Source: Bacillus sp. FJAT-18017
GTDB taxonomy: Bacteria > Bacillota > Bacilli > Bacillales > Cytobacillaceae
Assembly: GCF_001278805.1 (NCBI RefSeq)
Contig: NZ_CP012602.1
Coordinates: 3,383,501-3,447,500 of the forward strand
Reading direction: 5' to 3'
DNA: 64,000 nt
Shown: piece after piece, positions 56,723-64,000 of the stretch
Position numbering within the stretch: position 1 is the first letter of the stretch
Layout: the number at the start of each line of letters is the position of its first letter
Program-made: the position numbers and the translations under genes
The notes under the pieces: generated by a model
Database searches by the model: none
What the model saw: only the letters and a program-made list of their open reading frames with translations
What the model was told of the DNA's origin: nothing

Positions 56723-56746
56723 GAAAAATGGTGGCTTGCCCTCCTT
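56723..56746 (-). repeat. 24-bp direct repeat, distal copy (terminator-like)
   Basis: Identical to 56776-56799. On the minus strand it reads AAGGAGGGCAAGCCACC and then ATTTTTC, a small GG-GG / CC-CC hairpin with a U-run, downstream of ykuV. Confidence 0.8.
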
Positions 56747-56775
56747 TATTTGCCTTATGAAGACGGGAACAGTAC

Positions 56776-56799
56776 GAAAAATGGTGGCTTGCCCTCCTT
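56776..56799 (-). repeat. 24-bp direct repeat, proximal copy (ykuV terminator-like)
   Basis: Same 24 bases as 56723-56746, 53 bp apart. Closest to the ykuV stop and probably its main terminator. Confidence 0.8.
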
Positions 56800-56848
56800 C
56801 ATTGGTCCAAAAAGAAAAAGACTAGCACCCTGGCCAGTCAATATACTT

Positions 56849-57304
56849 TCAGTCTGTATTTTCCATCTCATCCAGTATCCTGTTGACACGCTTTTCCAGC
56901 ATTTTCATCCCGCTTCCTCCAGCCTGAAAATGGCGGAGTTTGCCTTCACGGTCAAAGACGTAATAAGCTGGTACATACTGATTCTCAAATTCCTCAGCCA
57001 GTATATGCTCGCTATCAACAAAAATCGGCTGGTTAATCCCATGTTCCCCTGCTACTTTTTTGATCTCGTCTATATTGAGATCAGCTTCGGACCTTGGCAA
57101 ATGGACAGCAATAACATTTAGCTTATCCTTATAAGTGTCACGGAATTGGTTGAGCTGTGGCATTGCCACCTTACAGAGATGACAGCTAACCGACCAGAAG
57201 TGAAACACGGTTGGTTTCCCCCCCACTAGCTCTTCCCTGGTTACTTTACCATTCAGCCATTCCGTTGCCCCGGATAGCGCCGGCATTTGTTGGCGTAATT
57301 TCAT
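56849..57304 (-). CDS. ykuV: Thiol-disulfide oxidoreductase YkuV
   Basis: 151 residues from the ATG at 57304 behind GAGGGG. Thioredoxin fold of the TlpA/ResA type; active site WSVSCHLCKVAMPQ (CHLC). No signal peptide, so cytoplasmic. YkuV of B. subtilis reduces disulfides and is paired with ykuU as here. It may be the reductant of YkuU. Confidence 0.93.
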   Translation of the reverse strand: MKLRQQMPALSGATEWLNGKVTREELVGGKPTVFHFWSVSCHLCKVAMPQLNQFRDTYKDKLNVIAVHLPRSEADLNIDEIKKVAGEHGINQPIFVDSEHILAEEFENQYVPAYYVFDREGKLRHFQAGGSGMKMLEKRVNRILDEMENTD

Positions 57305-57335
57305 CGAGATCCCCTCCATGATTGTTCACTTTTCC

Positions 57336-57370
57336 CAAAAAAAGACCTGCCATTCTGCAAGTTAGGTCTT
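57336..57370 (-). terminator. ykuU terminator
   Basis: 7-bp stem AAGACCT / AGGTCTT with a 15-nt loop, followed on the minus strand by TTTTTTTGGG. Confidence 0.82.
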
Positions 57371-57410
57371 GATTTGTTGCAAAGCACTGACATTTATCCT
57401 GGTCAGTGGT

Positions 57411-57953
57411 TTAAAGCGTTTTCTGCCCTGGTTTCCAGTTAGCGGGGCATAGGCCTCCTGTTTGAAGCGCCTGGAGTACCCTTAGTGTTTCATCTACATC
57501 ACGGCCGATATTGTTATGATTTACAACTTGATACATCAGTTCTCCTTCAGGGTTAATTATGAACAAGCCTCTTAAAGCGACTCCCTCTTCTTCTATCAGA
57601 ACACCATAGTCACGTGAAACAACATGGTTGGTATCTGCTGCAAGCGAATAGGTTAAATCGCCAAGTCCATTATCTTTTCGGTCAGTTTTTATCCATGCAA
57701 GGTGAGTATAGATAGTATCTGTAGAAACACCTATTACCTCTGCATCCAGATCCTCGAACTCATCATGGCAATCTGAGAGAGTGGTAATTTCCGTTGGGCA
57801 AACAAAGGTGAAGTCCATGGGATAGAAAAATAGAACTGTCCACTTTTCGTTTTTAATATTATCTTCAAGACTTACTTTTCCAAATACCTTATTCGGTAAA
57901 ACGGCATCCATTTCAAAACGTGGTGCTTGTTTTCCAACCATGCGTTCTGGCAT
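57411..57953 (-). CDS. ykuU: 2-Cys peroxiredoxin YkuU
   Basis: 180 residues, AhpC/TSA family. Peroxidatic Cys in FYPMDFTFVCPTEI (PxxxT/VC) near residue 52 and resolving Cys in GGLCPANWKPG at the C-terminus. Typical 2-Cys enzyme that reduces peroxides. ATG is about 15 bases after the GGAGGG-like stretch. Lies ahead of ykuV, the probable electron donor. Confidence 0.95.
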   Translation of the reverse strand: MPERMVGKQAPRFEMDAVLPNKVFGKVSLEDNIKNEKWTVLFFYPMDFTFVCPTEITTLSDCHDEFEDLDAEVIGVSTDTIYTHLAWIKTDRKDNGLGDLTYSLAADTNHVVSRDYGVLIEEEGVALRGLFIINPEGELMYQVVNHNNIGRDVDETLRVLQALQTGGLCPANWKPGQKTL

Positions 57954-58141
57954 GTTCTTTCCCTCCGAATTTCAATTTAACAACGGAATAGCGTTCAAAA
58001 AGGTGTTATCATTTACTCTAACTTGATCTTAGGACAAGGCTTTCTCACAATCAAAATTACCATGTTATCCGTAAGCCTTGCATCCTCTTTAACTATCCAT
58101 ACCCATTCCCTACGCACACTGGAAATTTAATAAAAACTCTT

Positions 58142-59263
58142 TTAGTTTCCCGATTTATAGATGATATACGATTTTATCAGATCGATTGCCTTTGGAATTG
58201 CTGATTCATCCGGGGAAAGCTTCGAATGGTGTAATCCATACGGGGAATCCACTCCAAGCCAGAACATAAAGCCTGGAATATCCCTGAGCATAAACCCAAA
58301 ATCCTCTCCAGTCATCGCCTCCTTGCAACGAATCACTTCAATATCTTCCGAGTTTGAAGCAAATTCATAGAAATCCAATGCCAGTGCAGGATCATTGTAA
58401 ACCTGATGATACATTGAGCCGTAATCAATTACCGCTTCACATGCAAACCCCTCTTCAATCCCTCTGACCAATGATTCGATTCTTGATTTGACTGTCTTCA
58501 TCGACTCAGGCGATAGTGTTCTGATGGTTCCTTCCAAACGCGCCTTGTCGGCAATCACGTTTTGGACGGTCCCTCCAGTAATCTTTCCAATCGTAATGAC
58601 AGCACTGTCAAGAGGGTCAACATTCCTCGATATAACCGTCTGAAGCTGAGTAACAAGGTGACAGGCAGCCACAACCATATCATTCGCTGTATGTGGGTAT
58701 GCAGCATGTCCACCCTTACCCTTTAAATCAACGAAGAGTTCCGAAGTATTCGCAAAAAGCAGGCCTTCTTTCAATGCTATTGTTCCTGCAGGATATTCAG
58801 GGGCAATATGTAAAGCAATAATCATATCTGGCAGCCACTTCTGCATCGTTTCGGATTTAAGCATTGGTTCAGCACCCCCAGGGCCTTCCTCTGCAGGCTG
58901 GAAAATAAACAAAAGATCATCATTGATAGGGTTATGAACAAAAAACTCAACCAATCCAAGGGCAATGCTCATATGAAAATCGTGTCCGCAGGCATGCATA
59001 TTCCCTTCATGCACGGAAGTAAAAGGATATCCTGTGTCCTCTTTTATCGGGAGGCCATCGATATCTGTTCTGTAGCCGATTATTTTGGTTGGGTTAAGTC
59101 CTTTTACACGTACAAATAAACCGGTACGCCACTCAATGATCTCAAGCCTTTCCTGTAGAAGTGAATTTAAGAAATTTAATAAGTAAGCCTGTGTTTTAAA
59201 TTCTTGAAAACCCAGCTCCGGTATTTGATGGAGTTCACGGCGGATTTTAATAAAGTGATCCAT
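58142..59263 (-). CDS. ykuR: N-acetyldiaminopimelate deacetylase
   Basis: 373 residues, M20 peptidase. Metal-ligand motifs: [41 protein letters not shown] and [11 protein letters not shown]. It deacetylates N-acetyl-LL-DAP in the acetylase branch of lysine and meso-DAP synthesis, matching the neighbouring dapH. ATG behind GGAGG. Ends without an evident terminator near 58140. Confidence 0.95.
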   Translation of the reverse strand: MDHFIKIRRELHQIPELGFQEFKTQAYLLNFLNSLLQERLEIIEWRTGLFVRVKGLNPTKIIGYRTDIDGLPIKEDTGYPFTSVHEGNMHACGHDFHMSIALGLVEFFVHNPINDDLLFIFQPAEEGPGGAEPMLKSETMQKWLPDMIIALHIAPEYPAGTIALKEGLLFANTSELFVDLKGKGGHAAYPHTANDMVVAACHLVTQLQTVISRNVDPLDSAVITIGKITGGTVQNVIADKARLEGTIRTLSPESMKTVKSRIESLVRGIEEGFACEAVIDYGSMYHQVYNDPALALDFYEFASNSEDIEVIRCKEAMTGEDFGFMLRDIPGFMFWLGVDSPYGLHHSKLSPDESAIPKAIDLIKSYIIYKSGN

Positions 59264-59377
59264 TCCTTTATATGCCTCCTAATTGTTAACAGAGAGCCAA
59301 GCTCTCTTTTTTCCCTGTATGCTTTACACTTTGATTTTAATGATCTCTATTCATTATAAAGGCAAGGCCTGAGATAC

Positions 59378-59411
59378 AAAAGAAAGTGCGGATTGCTCCA
59401 CACTTTCCTTT
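59378..59411 (-). terminator. Terminator or attenuator between dapH and ykuR
   Basis: Stem GAAAGTG-GG / CC-CACTTTC with a 6-nt loop, followed on the minus strand by TTTTG. If it terminates partially it sets ykuR below dapH. A second hairpin, AGAGAGC / GCTCTCT, lies at 59290-59310. Confidence 0.75.
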
Positions 59412-59440
59412 TCGTACCACGAAACGAAGCGTTTGCTTGA

Positions 59441-60151
59441 TTACAGCTGGCGCAATTCGTTCATGATCTCAGTTTTTGATTTTGTTTTTTCATCAATTTC
59501 CTTGATTACTCTAGCAGGCGCACCAGCAACAAGAGTGTTTGCCGGTACATCACTGAGGACAATCGATCCCGCTGCAACAACTGCACCTTTGCCAACTGTG
59601 ACACCTTCAATGACAACAGCATTGGCACCGATAACAACATCATCCTCAATTACAACAGGCTTTGCTGAAGGCGGCTCAATTACGCCTGCCAGTACGGTTC
59701 CAGCCCCAATATGGCAGTTTTTGCCGACAGTAGCCCTGCCGCCCATGATAACGCCCATATCAATCATTGTACCCTCGCCAATCACCGCACCAATATTAAT
59801 GAGAGCTCCCATCATAATAACGGCATTGTCACCAATTTCAACTTGATCACGAATAACCGCGCCTGGTTCAATCCTGGCTTTAATATTTTTAGTATCCAAA
59901 AGCGGGATAGCGGAATTCCTGCGGTCACTTTCAATGACATAATCGTCAATTTTTGCCTGGTTTTGCTCGATGATTGGATTGATATCCGACCACTCACCAA
60001 AAACCACACCTGTATTACCAGTGATAAACGTTTTGGATTCTGCACCAAAGTCAAGGCCTTCGAGATCGCCTTTTATGTAAACCTTAACTGGCGTGGATTT
60101 TTTTGCATTCTGAATGAACGAAATAATTTCGTTGGCGTCCATCATTTTCAT
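59441..60151 (-). CDS. dapH: Tetrahydrodipicolinate N-acetyltransferase
   Basis: 236 residues from the ATG at 60151, the length of B. subtilis DapH; the frame is open to 60166. Hexapeptide-repeat left-handed beta helix from about 90 ([21 protein letters not shown] through [18 protein letters not shown]). It acetylates tetrahydrodipicolinate with acetyl-CoA in the lysine/DAP pathway. Confidence 0.96.
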   Translation of the reverse strand: MKMMDANEIISFIQNAKKSTPVKVYIKGDLEGLDFGAESKTFITGNTGVVFGEWSDINPIIEQNQAKIDDYVIESDRRNSAIPLLDTKNIKARIEPGAVIRDQVEIGDNAVIMMGALINIGAVIGEGTMIDMGVIMGGRATVGKNCHIGAGTVLAGVIEPPSAKPVVIEDDVVIGANAVVIEGVTVGKGAVVAAGSIVLSDVPANTLVAGAPARVIKEIDEKTKSKTEIMNELRQL

Positions 60152-60225
60152 TATATACCCCTCCATTATGCATGTACTGAATCATACTTTACCAAACAGC
60201 TAGATTGAAAACAAGAAAAGCATTA

Positions 60226-61107
60226 TCATTTTCCTTCGTTAATATGCTCGAGGACAAGTTCGGTAAAGGCTCGTACTTGCTTTAGTTCAAATGAGGATTC
60301 GTACCCTAGCAACCAGGTATCCCTTTTGATAGGCTGGTTATCTTCATTGAGTAATTCAAGCTTGAAAATATCGTCCCCTGCTCCATCAAGAGTGATTTCA
60401 GGAAGGATTGCATATCCAATCCCATTAAAGGCCATTTGCTTGCATGTTTCAATCTGGTCTACAATGACTGTCCTTTTAGGCGGCAGCTTAAATTGGCGGT
60501 GCCACCATTCCTGGATTTCCTGATAATAATTAGAATCACTTTTAAACTGGATGAATGGCCTGTCTGTCTTAAGAACTTGATCGATTGATGAAATCTCTCT
60601 GTCCACCAAGAACAGCCTATCTTCAAAAAGGTGAACCTTCTTCCCTTTCCAGTCTGGAGTCCCTCTAATGATGCCTATATGGGCCTGATGGTCATATAAC
60701 GACTTGAGGATTTCACTGCTCCATCCTGTTACCAGTGATATTTTAGCCTGTGGATAACGCTCGACGAACTTTTTCAAAACCCTCGGCAGCCAATGCTGTC
60801 CAACAATTGTAGCCACTGCTATTTTAAGAGTACCGGCAACTCCGGATTCCATCGAGTGAATGGCTTCCCTGACCTTTTCCTCCTCACTGAGAACCTCGTT
60901 AACGAAACGAATGACCTCCTCTCCCTGAGGAGTAAGCGATAGCCCTTTTTGAGAACGGATAAACAGTTTTGTCCCCCACTCCTTTTCAATGGTCTGAAGA
61001 CGCTGGGACAGGGCTGGCTGTGAGACAAAAAGACGTTCAGAGGCCTTTCTCATATTCATTTCCTGCGCCAGGACCGAAAGCAGGTGGAACTCTGAAAGCG
61101 ACGACAT
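60226..61107 (-). CDS. ccpC: LysR-type regulator CcpC
   Basis: 293 residues, the length of B. subtilis CcpC. N-terminal HTH (AQEMNMRKASERLFVSQPALSQRLQTIEKE) and a C-terminal effector domain binding citrate in the known protein. It represses citZ and citB and so controls the TCA cycle entry fed by pdhABCD. ATG behind GGAGGAAAACGG. It sits between dapH and darB as in B. subtilis; the intervening flavodoxins ykuN-P are missing here. Confidence 0.93.
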   Translation of the reverse strand: MSSLSEFHLLSVLAQEMNMRKASERLFVSQPALSQRLQTIEKEWGTKLFIRSQKGLSLTPQGEEVIRFVNEVLSEEEKVREAIHSMESGVAGTLKIAVATIVGQHWLPRVLKKFVERYPQAKISLVTGWSSEILKSLYDHQAHIGIIRGTPDWKGKKVHLFEDRLFLVDREISSIDQVLKTDRPFIQFKSDSNYYQEIQEWWHRQFKLPPKRTVIVDQIETCKQMAFNGIGYAILPEITLDGAGDDIFKLELLNEDNQPIKRDTWLLGYESSFELKQVRAFTELVLEHINEGK

Positions 61108-61167
61108 CCGTTTTCCTCCATAGGTTTTTTATTATTATATCGTAAATTTCAGATTTAAACATTTCTA

Positions 61168-61191
61168 GAAAAAACCCAGTCCCGTGGGTTT
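61168..61191 (-). terminator. MFS gene terminator overlapping its stop
   Basis: Perfect 7-bp stem AAACCCA / TGGGTTT with a 6-nt loop, followed on the minus strand by TTCTAG; overlaps the MFS stop codon. Confidence 0.82.
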
Positions 61192-62701
61192 AACCTTTCT
61201 GTTTTACCTTTATTGGTAAAAAAGCTATCAAAACCATACTGATAACAGCAAACAGCAAGACACCCAGATATACAGTATGAAGGGAAATCGTCAAGCCTTC
61301 CTGAAGTATTTCAAGGACACCTGCAGGCAAGTTTTCCCTTTCCGCTTTATCGAGGAGAATATTTGCGCTATCAAGAGTCAGACCTTCTCCTTCGTCTCCT
61401 TTGTCAGCAAGGTAAGCAGAGAAGCGGCTGTTGAGGATGCCGCCTAAAAGTGCTGCACCGATTGTATTTCCCAAATTCCTCATGAACATATTCGATGCTG
61501 TTGCAATTCCCCTCTGTTGCCAGCTTACCGTACTTTGAATCAGGACAATAAACGCTGTTGATGTTAGCCCCATTCCTAAACCTATAATGAACGACCCAGC
61601 TGCTGCCATGGCAGGGCCCGCTTCTGGCGTCATAAATGCGAAAACCGTACCACCAACAATAAGGAAGACACCACCCAGCAAGGAGGTTGTCCGATAGCCC
61701 TTCGTTAGGATCAGCCTGCCTGAAATTGAGGAAGCAATCGGCCAGCCAATAGACATGGCTGTCAAGGTAAATCCGGCAACAATGGGGGATTGTTCCATGA
61801 CACCTTGTACGAACGCTGGCAAAAAACTTGAAATCCCTATCAGCATGATTCCTGTAGTTAAAGAGACACTGTTAGCTACGAGAATAGATTTTTCCTTCCA
61901 AATTGAAAATGGCATCATTGGCTCTGCTGCCCGTTTCTCCTGGATCACAAATAAGCCTAATGCCAAAATGGTCACTGCAATTAAGGACAAAGTCGGTGTG
62001 GAGGCCCATTCCCACCTAGTGCCGCCTTCCACAAGAATAAACATGAGTGCAGATATCCCAAGTGTCAAAAGAATGGCACCCATATAATCAATTTCTCGTT
62101 TCTTTTTCTCGACATTCTCTTGAAGAAAGAACCAAAGGCCAACCATAGAAAGGAGTCCAAGCGGAATATTAACCCAGAATACATAATGCCAGCTGACATA
62201 TTCGACAAGCAGGCCCCCAATTGCCGGCCCCATTACAGCTGATATCCCCCAGACACTGGACAGATATCCCTGGATTTTCGCCCGTTCCTCGGTTGTGTAA
62301 ATATCACCAACTATTGTTGATGCTATCGGTGTTACGGCACCTGCTCCAAAACCCTGGATCAGTCTGAATACAATCAACATTTGCATTGATTCAGCAAAAC
62401 CACAAAGAATAGAACCAATCATGAAAAAGGTTAGGCCAAAGAGAATAACAGGTTTTCTCCCAAAAAGATCTGCCAATTTACCATAAATGAGTACTGTAAT
62501 GGCGTTCATTAATAAATAAGCAGAAAACACCCAGCTATAAAGCGAAAAACCCCCTAAATCACCGACAATTGCCGGCATAGCAGTAGAAACGATTGTAGCT
62601 TCAACAGCACTCATAAACATGGCCAGCATGACAGAAGCAAGAACTAAAGGCCTATTCGTTTTTTTACCGTTATGTAATCCTTTATTAATGGCTTCCCACA
62701 C
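61190..62701 (-). CDS. DHA2-family MFS multidrug exporter (14 TM)
   Basis: 503 residues from GTG at 62701 (seven bases after AAAGGGG; the frame is open to 62710). Fourteen predicted helices, the QacA/EmrB plan. MFS motif A GKLADLFGRKPVILFG, the DHA2 motif C stretch GISAVMGPAIGGLLVEYVSWHYVFWVNIPLG, and motif D1-like MLAMFMSAVEATIVSTAMP. Probable drug/proton antiporter, but the substrate is unknown. Inserted between ccpC and darB relative to B. subtilis. Confidence 0.92.
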   Translation of the reverse strand: MWEAINKGLHNGKKTNRPLVLASVMLAMFMSAVEATIVSTAMPAIVGDLGGFSLYSWVFSAYLLMNAITVLIYGKLADLFGRKPVILFGLTFFMIGSILCGFAESMQMLIVFRLIQGFGAGAVTPIASTIVGDIYTTEERAKIQGYLSSVWGISAVMGPAIGGLLVEYVSWHYVFWVNIPLGLLSMVGLWFFLQENVEKKKREIDYMGAILLTLGISALMFILVEGGTRWEWASTPTLSLIAVTILALGLFVIQEKRAAEPMMPFSIWKEKSILVANSVSLTTGIMLIGISSFLPAFVQGVMEQSPIVAGFTLTAMSIGWPIASSISGRLILTKGYRTTSLLGGVFLIVGGTVFAFMTPEAGPAMAAAGSFIIGLGMGLTSTAFIVLIQSTVSWQQRGIATASNMFMRNLGNTIGAALLGGILNSRFSAYLADKGDEGEGLTLDSANILLDKAERENLPAGVLEILQEGLTISLHTVYLGVLLFAVISMVLIAFLPIKVKQKG

Positions 62702-62774
62702 AAAGCGCACCCCTTTAAAAGTCTCACTAAACCATCATACAATGTAAGATGGCTCCCGTTCCCGGGAGCCTATA

Positions 62775-63227
62775 TTAGCCATGTTTTTTATTTAGTTTTT
62801 TCAAATGTCTGTTCAACTGGTTCAATACTGTACTTCGCGGAAGAATCCCTTCAAAGTACCCCTCACCAGACTCAATGCAAAGAAAAGGATGATTGATCAA
62901 CAATTCAATGCACTTGTTAATTGGAACATCCATTTTTACACGAGGGACCGTAACGTTCATAACTTCTTCGACTCTTTTTCTTTCAAGCAATTCAAATTCG
63001 ATCCGCTCGAGGCCAAGAATTGAATCCATAATAAGAGTCGTGCTTATCAGCCCGCGAAGCCGATAATGAGGATCTAACACCGGAACTGCGGTATACCTGC
63101 TTTTGGTAAGGACGAGTAAAGCATGTTCAAGGTTATTCCCTACCTGTACGTGAGCAGTCCTTTCTGATGGGATCATCAAATCCCTTATGTTCATTTCCAG
63201 GAATTCTCCACTATGAAGACTTATCAT
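62775..63227 (-). CDS. darB: c-di-AMP-binding CBS protein DarB (YkuL)
   Basis: 150 residues, two CBS motifs. The stretch VQVGNNLEHALLVLTKSRYTAVPVLDPHYRLRGLI and GLERIEFELLERKRVEEVM is almost identical to the known family core. B. subtilis DarB binds Rel and pyruvate carboxylase when free of c-di-AMP. A GGCTCCCG / CGGGAGCC hairpin (62751-62770) follows without a U-run. Confidence 0.93.
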   Translation of the reverse strand: MISLHSGEFLEMNIRDLMIPSERTAHVQVGNNLEHALLVLTKSRYTAVPVLDPHYRLRGLISTTLIMDSILGLERIEFELLERKRVEEVMNVTVPRVKMDVPINKCIELLINHPFLCIESGEGYFEGILPRSTVLNQLNRHLKKLNKKHG

Positions 63228-63407
63228 TTACGAATACTCCTCAAATTAGGTTTATACACTATTATATTCTAACATAAAAGATTATGTATGGGTTATTTCG
63301 AAGCGCTGATACCAAACTTAACCACCTATCATAACTGATGCTCTCCTGCATCATTTCGTGAATTATTTTTAATATGATGCTGGCGTCGGATTAGCGGTTA
63401 CCAAACA

Positions 63408-63432
63408 GAAAAAGGAACCCTTAGGTTCCCTT
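63408..63432 (-). terminator. ykuJ terminator
   Basis: Stem GGAACC / GGTTCC with a 4-nt loop, followed on the minus strand by TTTTTC. Confidence 0.85.
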
Positions 63433-63436
63433 GGTG

Positions 63437-63673
63437 TTATTGGATCAAGTCAAAAATTTCAATCGTAATCATGTCGATATTATCGAATTGATAACGTTTT
63501 GGCTTTTCCTTTTCGTTGTATACTTCCAGTTCAAAAGTTTCAGTCTTTGGGTGGAAAGTGACCTGGCACTTCCTCTCACCATTCACTTCAAAATATCGCT
63601 GGGCAGGTTCACCGCTATTCGATTGTTCCTGAAGGTTTTTTAAACGGGTAATGATCCCTTGAAGCTGTGACAT
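63437..63673 (-). CDS. ykuJ: YkuJ family protein
   Basis: 78 residues from the ATG at 63673 behind AAAGGAGAGAG; the frame is open to 63697. Family stretch MSQLQGIITRLKNLQEQSNSGEPAQRYFE and CQVTFHPKTETFELEVY. Small alpha/beta protein of unknown function. Upstream of darB; in B. subtilis ykuK and abbA lie between, but this 209-bp gap contains neither. Confidence 0.92.
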   Translation of the reverse strand: MSQLQGIITRLKNLQEQSNSGEPAQRYFEVNGERKCQVTFHPKTETFELEVYNEKEKPKRYQFDNIDMITIEIFDLIQ

Positions 63674-63863
63674 GCTCTCTCTCCTTTCAAAAAACAAACA
63701 AGCCCTTGTAATTAGATTTCTCTACATAACTATTTCTATCCATACAGGGAATATCCATAATCTGCAAATAGGTTTTCTTGCTTGCCAATATTAACAGCAT
63801 AAAGTAAGTGAGTGGGTATAGACAAGTAAAAACTGATGTTTTAAGAAAAAATATTGTGGAATT

Positions 63864-63896
63864 TAAAAAGCCGCCCTTAATTTTAAGAAGCGGCTT
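63864..63896 (-). terminator. Terminator of the gene at the right edge
   Basis: Perfect 7-bp stem AAGCCGC / GCGGCTT with a 15-nt loop, followed on the minus strand by TTTTTAAATTC. Confidence 0.87.
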
Positions 63897-63909
63897 AAAA
63901 CTGTTTTAG

Positions 63910-64000
63910 CTAATATCCCATTACAAGCTGCTCGTCATTTTGTTCAAATAGCGCCGTGATGCTTTCAGTCTCACCTGAGCTTATGATTGCCCCATATTGA
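63910..64000 (-). CDS. 3' end of an unidentified gene
   Basis: 29 C-terminal codons and a TAG at 63910. The last residues read GAIISSGETESITALFEQND and then EQLVMGY. Too short to identify. In B. subtilis ykuI (an EAL-domain protein) precedes ykuJ, but I cannot confirm a match. A terminator follows directly, which supports it being a real gene end. Confidence 0.55.
   Translation of the reverse strand, partial: QYGAIISSGETESITALFEQNDEQLVMGY

Noticed and set aside
59264..59440. Lysine (L-box) riboswitch in the dapH-ykuR region
   Set aside because: Only simple terminator-like hairpins are present and no L-box core; dapH also lacks an adequate leader (about 75 bases to ccpC).

Overview
The window is a conserved chromosomal core segment of a spore-forming, respiring member of the Bacillaceae (Bacillus sensu lato, not the B. 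subtilis species itself). The evidence is gene order. Read from right to left, it follows the B. subtilis ykuJ-ykuL-ccpC-dapH-ykuR-ykuU-ykuV / ktrC-rnjA-rpoY-def / ykyA-pdhABCD-slp-speA-yktA-yktB-suhB / typA-ylaH-ylaI-ylaJ-phoH2-ylaL-ylaN-ftsW / ctaA-ctaBCDEFG / ylbA-ylbP order almost gene for gene. Many low-G+C Gram-positive hallmarks agree: TTG, GTG and ATG starts behind strong AGGAGG-type sites, lipoproteins with short lipoboxes, and dense U-tailed hairpin terminators. No tRNA, rRNA, CRISPR, prophage or intact insertion sequence was seen.

Layout. 1-5 kb: 3'-truncated acyl-CoA carboxylase biotin carboxylase, ylbP acetyltransferase, gerR/RsfA-type sporulation regulator, a crotonase-fold protein, rpmF and ylbN. 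5-11 kb: tmcAL, ylbL protease, ylbK patatin, ylbJ, coaD, rsmD. 11-18.3 kb: a DUF7147 protein, ylbG, ricF, a glycosyltransferase, ylbE, ylbD, a thioesterase, ylbC, ylbB, ylbA. 18.3-28 kb: a YtvI/AI-2E-type permease, then the caa3 oxidase and heme A block (ctaM, ctaG-F-E-D-C-B, divergent ctaA). 28-37.8 kb: ftsW, ylaN, ylaL, phoH2, ylaJ, a PPOX-fold protein, ylaI, ylaH, typA, suhB, ykzI. 38-44.5 kb: yktB, yktA, a nitronate monooxygenase-type protein, speA, an SR1/SR1P locus, DUF3055, DUF1885, slp. 44.9-51 kb: pdhD-C-B-A and ykyA. 51-55.6 kb: a YjcZ-type peptide, def, a 23-residue peptide ORF, rpoY-rnjA, ktrC. 55.7-64 kb: DUF4349 lipoprotein, ykuV, ykuU, ykuR, dapH, ccpC, an MFS exporter, darB, ykuJ and the 3' end of one more gene.

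How the genes fit together: pyruvate dehydrogenase feeds acetyl-CoA to the TCA cycle, which CcpC controls. The cta block builds the caa3 oxidase and makes its heme A. dapH and ykuR make meso-diaminopimelate for wall and spore. rnjA/rpoY, typA, rpmF/ylbN, rsmD, tmcAL and ricF serve RNA and ribosome metabolism. ylbJ, ylbD, gerR, ylaJ and the YjcZ peptide point to sporulation. Compared with B. subtilis as I recall it, pycA is missing between ftsW and ctaA, glsA2 between ylaN and ylaL, and ykuK/abbA between ykuJ and darB. Several genes are lineage-specific insertions.

The most unusual content is outside the proteins. A dispersed repeat family of roughly 90-260 bp occurs at six loci. At every one it starts within a few bases of a stop codon, lies in the same orientation as the gene, and ends before that gene's terminator, so it forms the 3' UTR. 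At ctaF and pdhD it is a mosaic tandem array of two unit types plus a truncated third. A separate TIR-bounded element, a structured pdhA leader with alternative pairing, an SR1-like dual-function RNA and a stand-alone amphipathic peptide ORF are also reported. Database comparisons are from memory; no searches were run.
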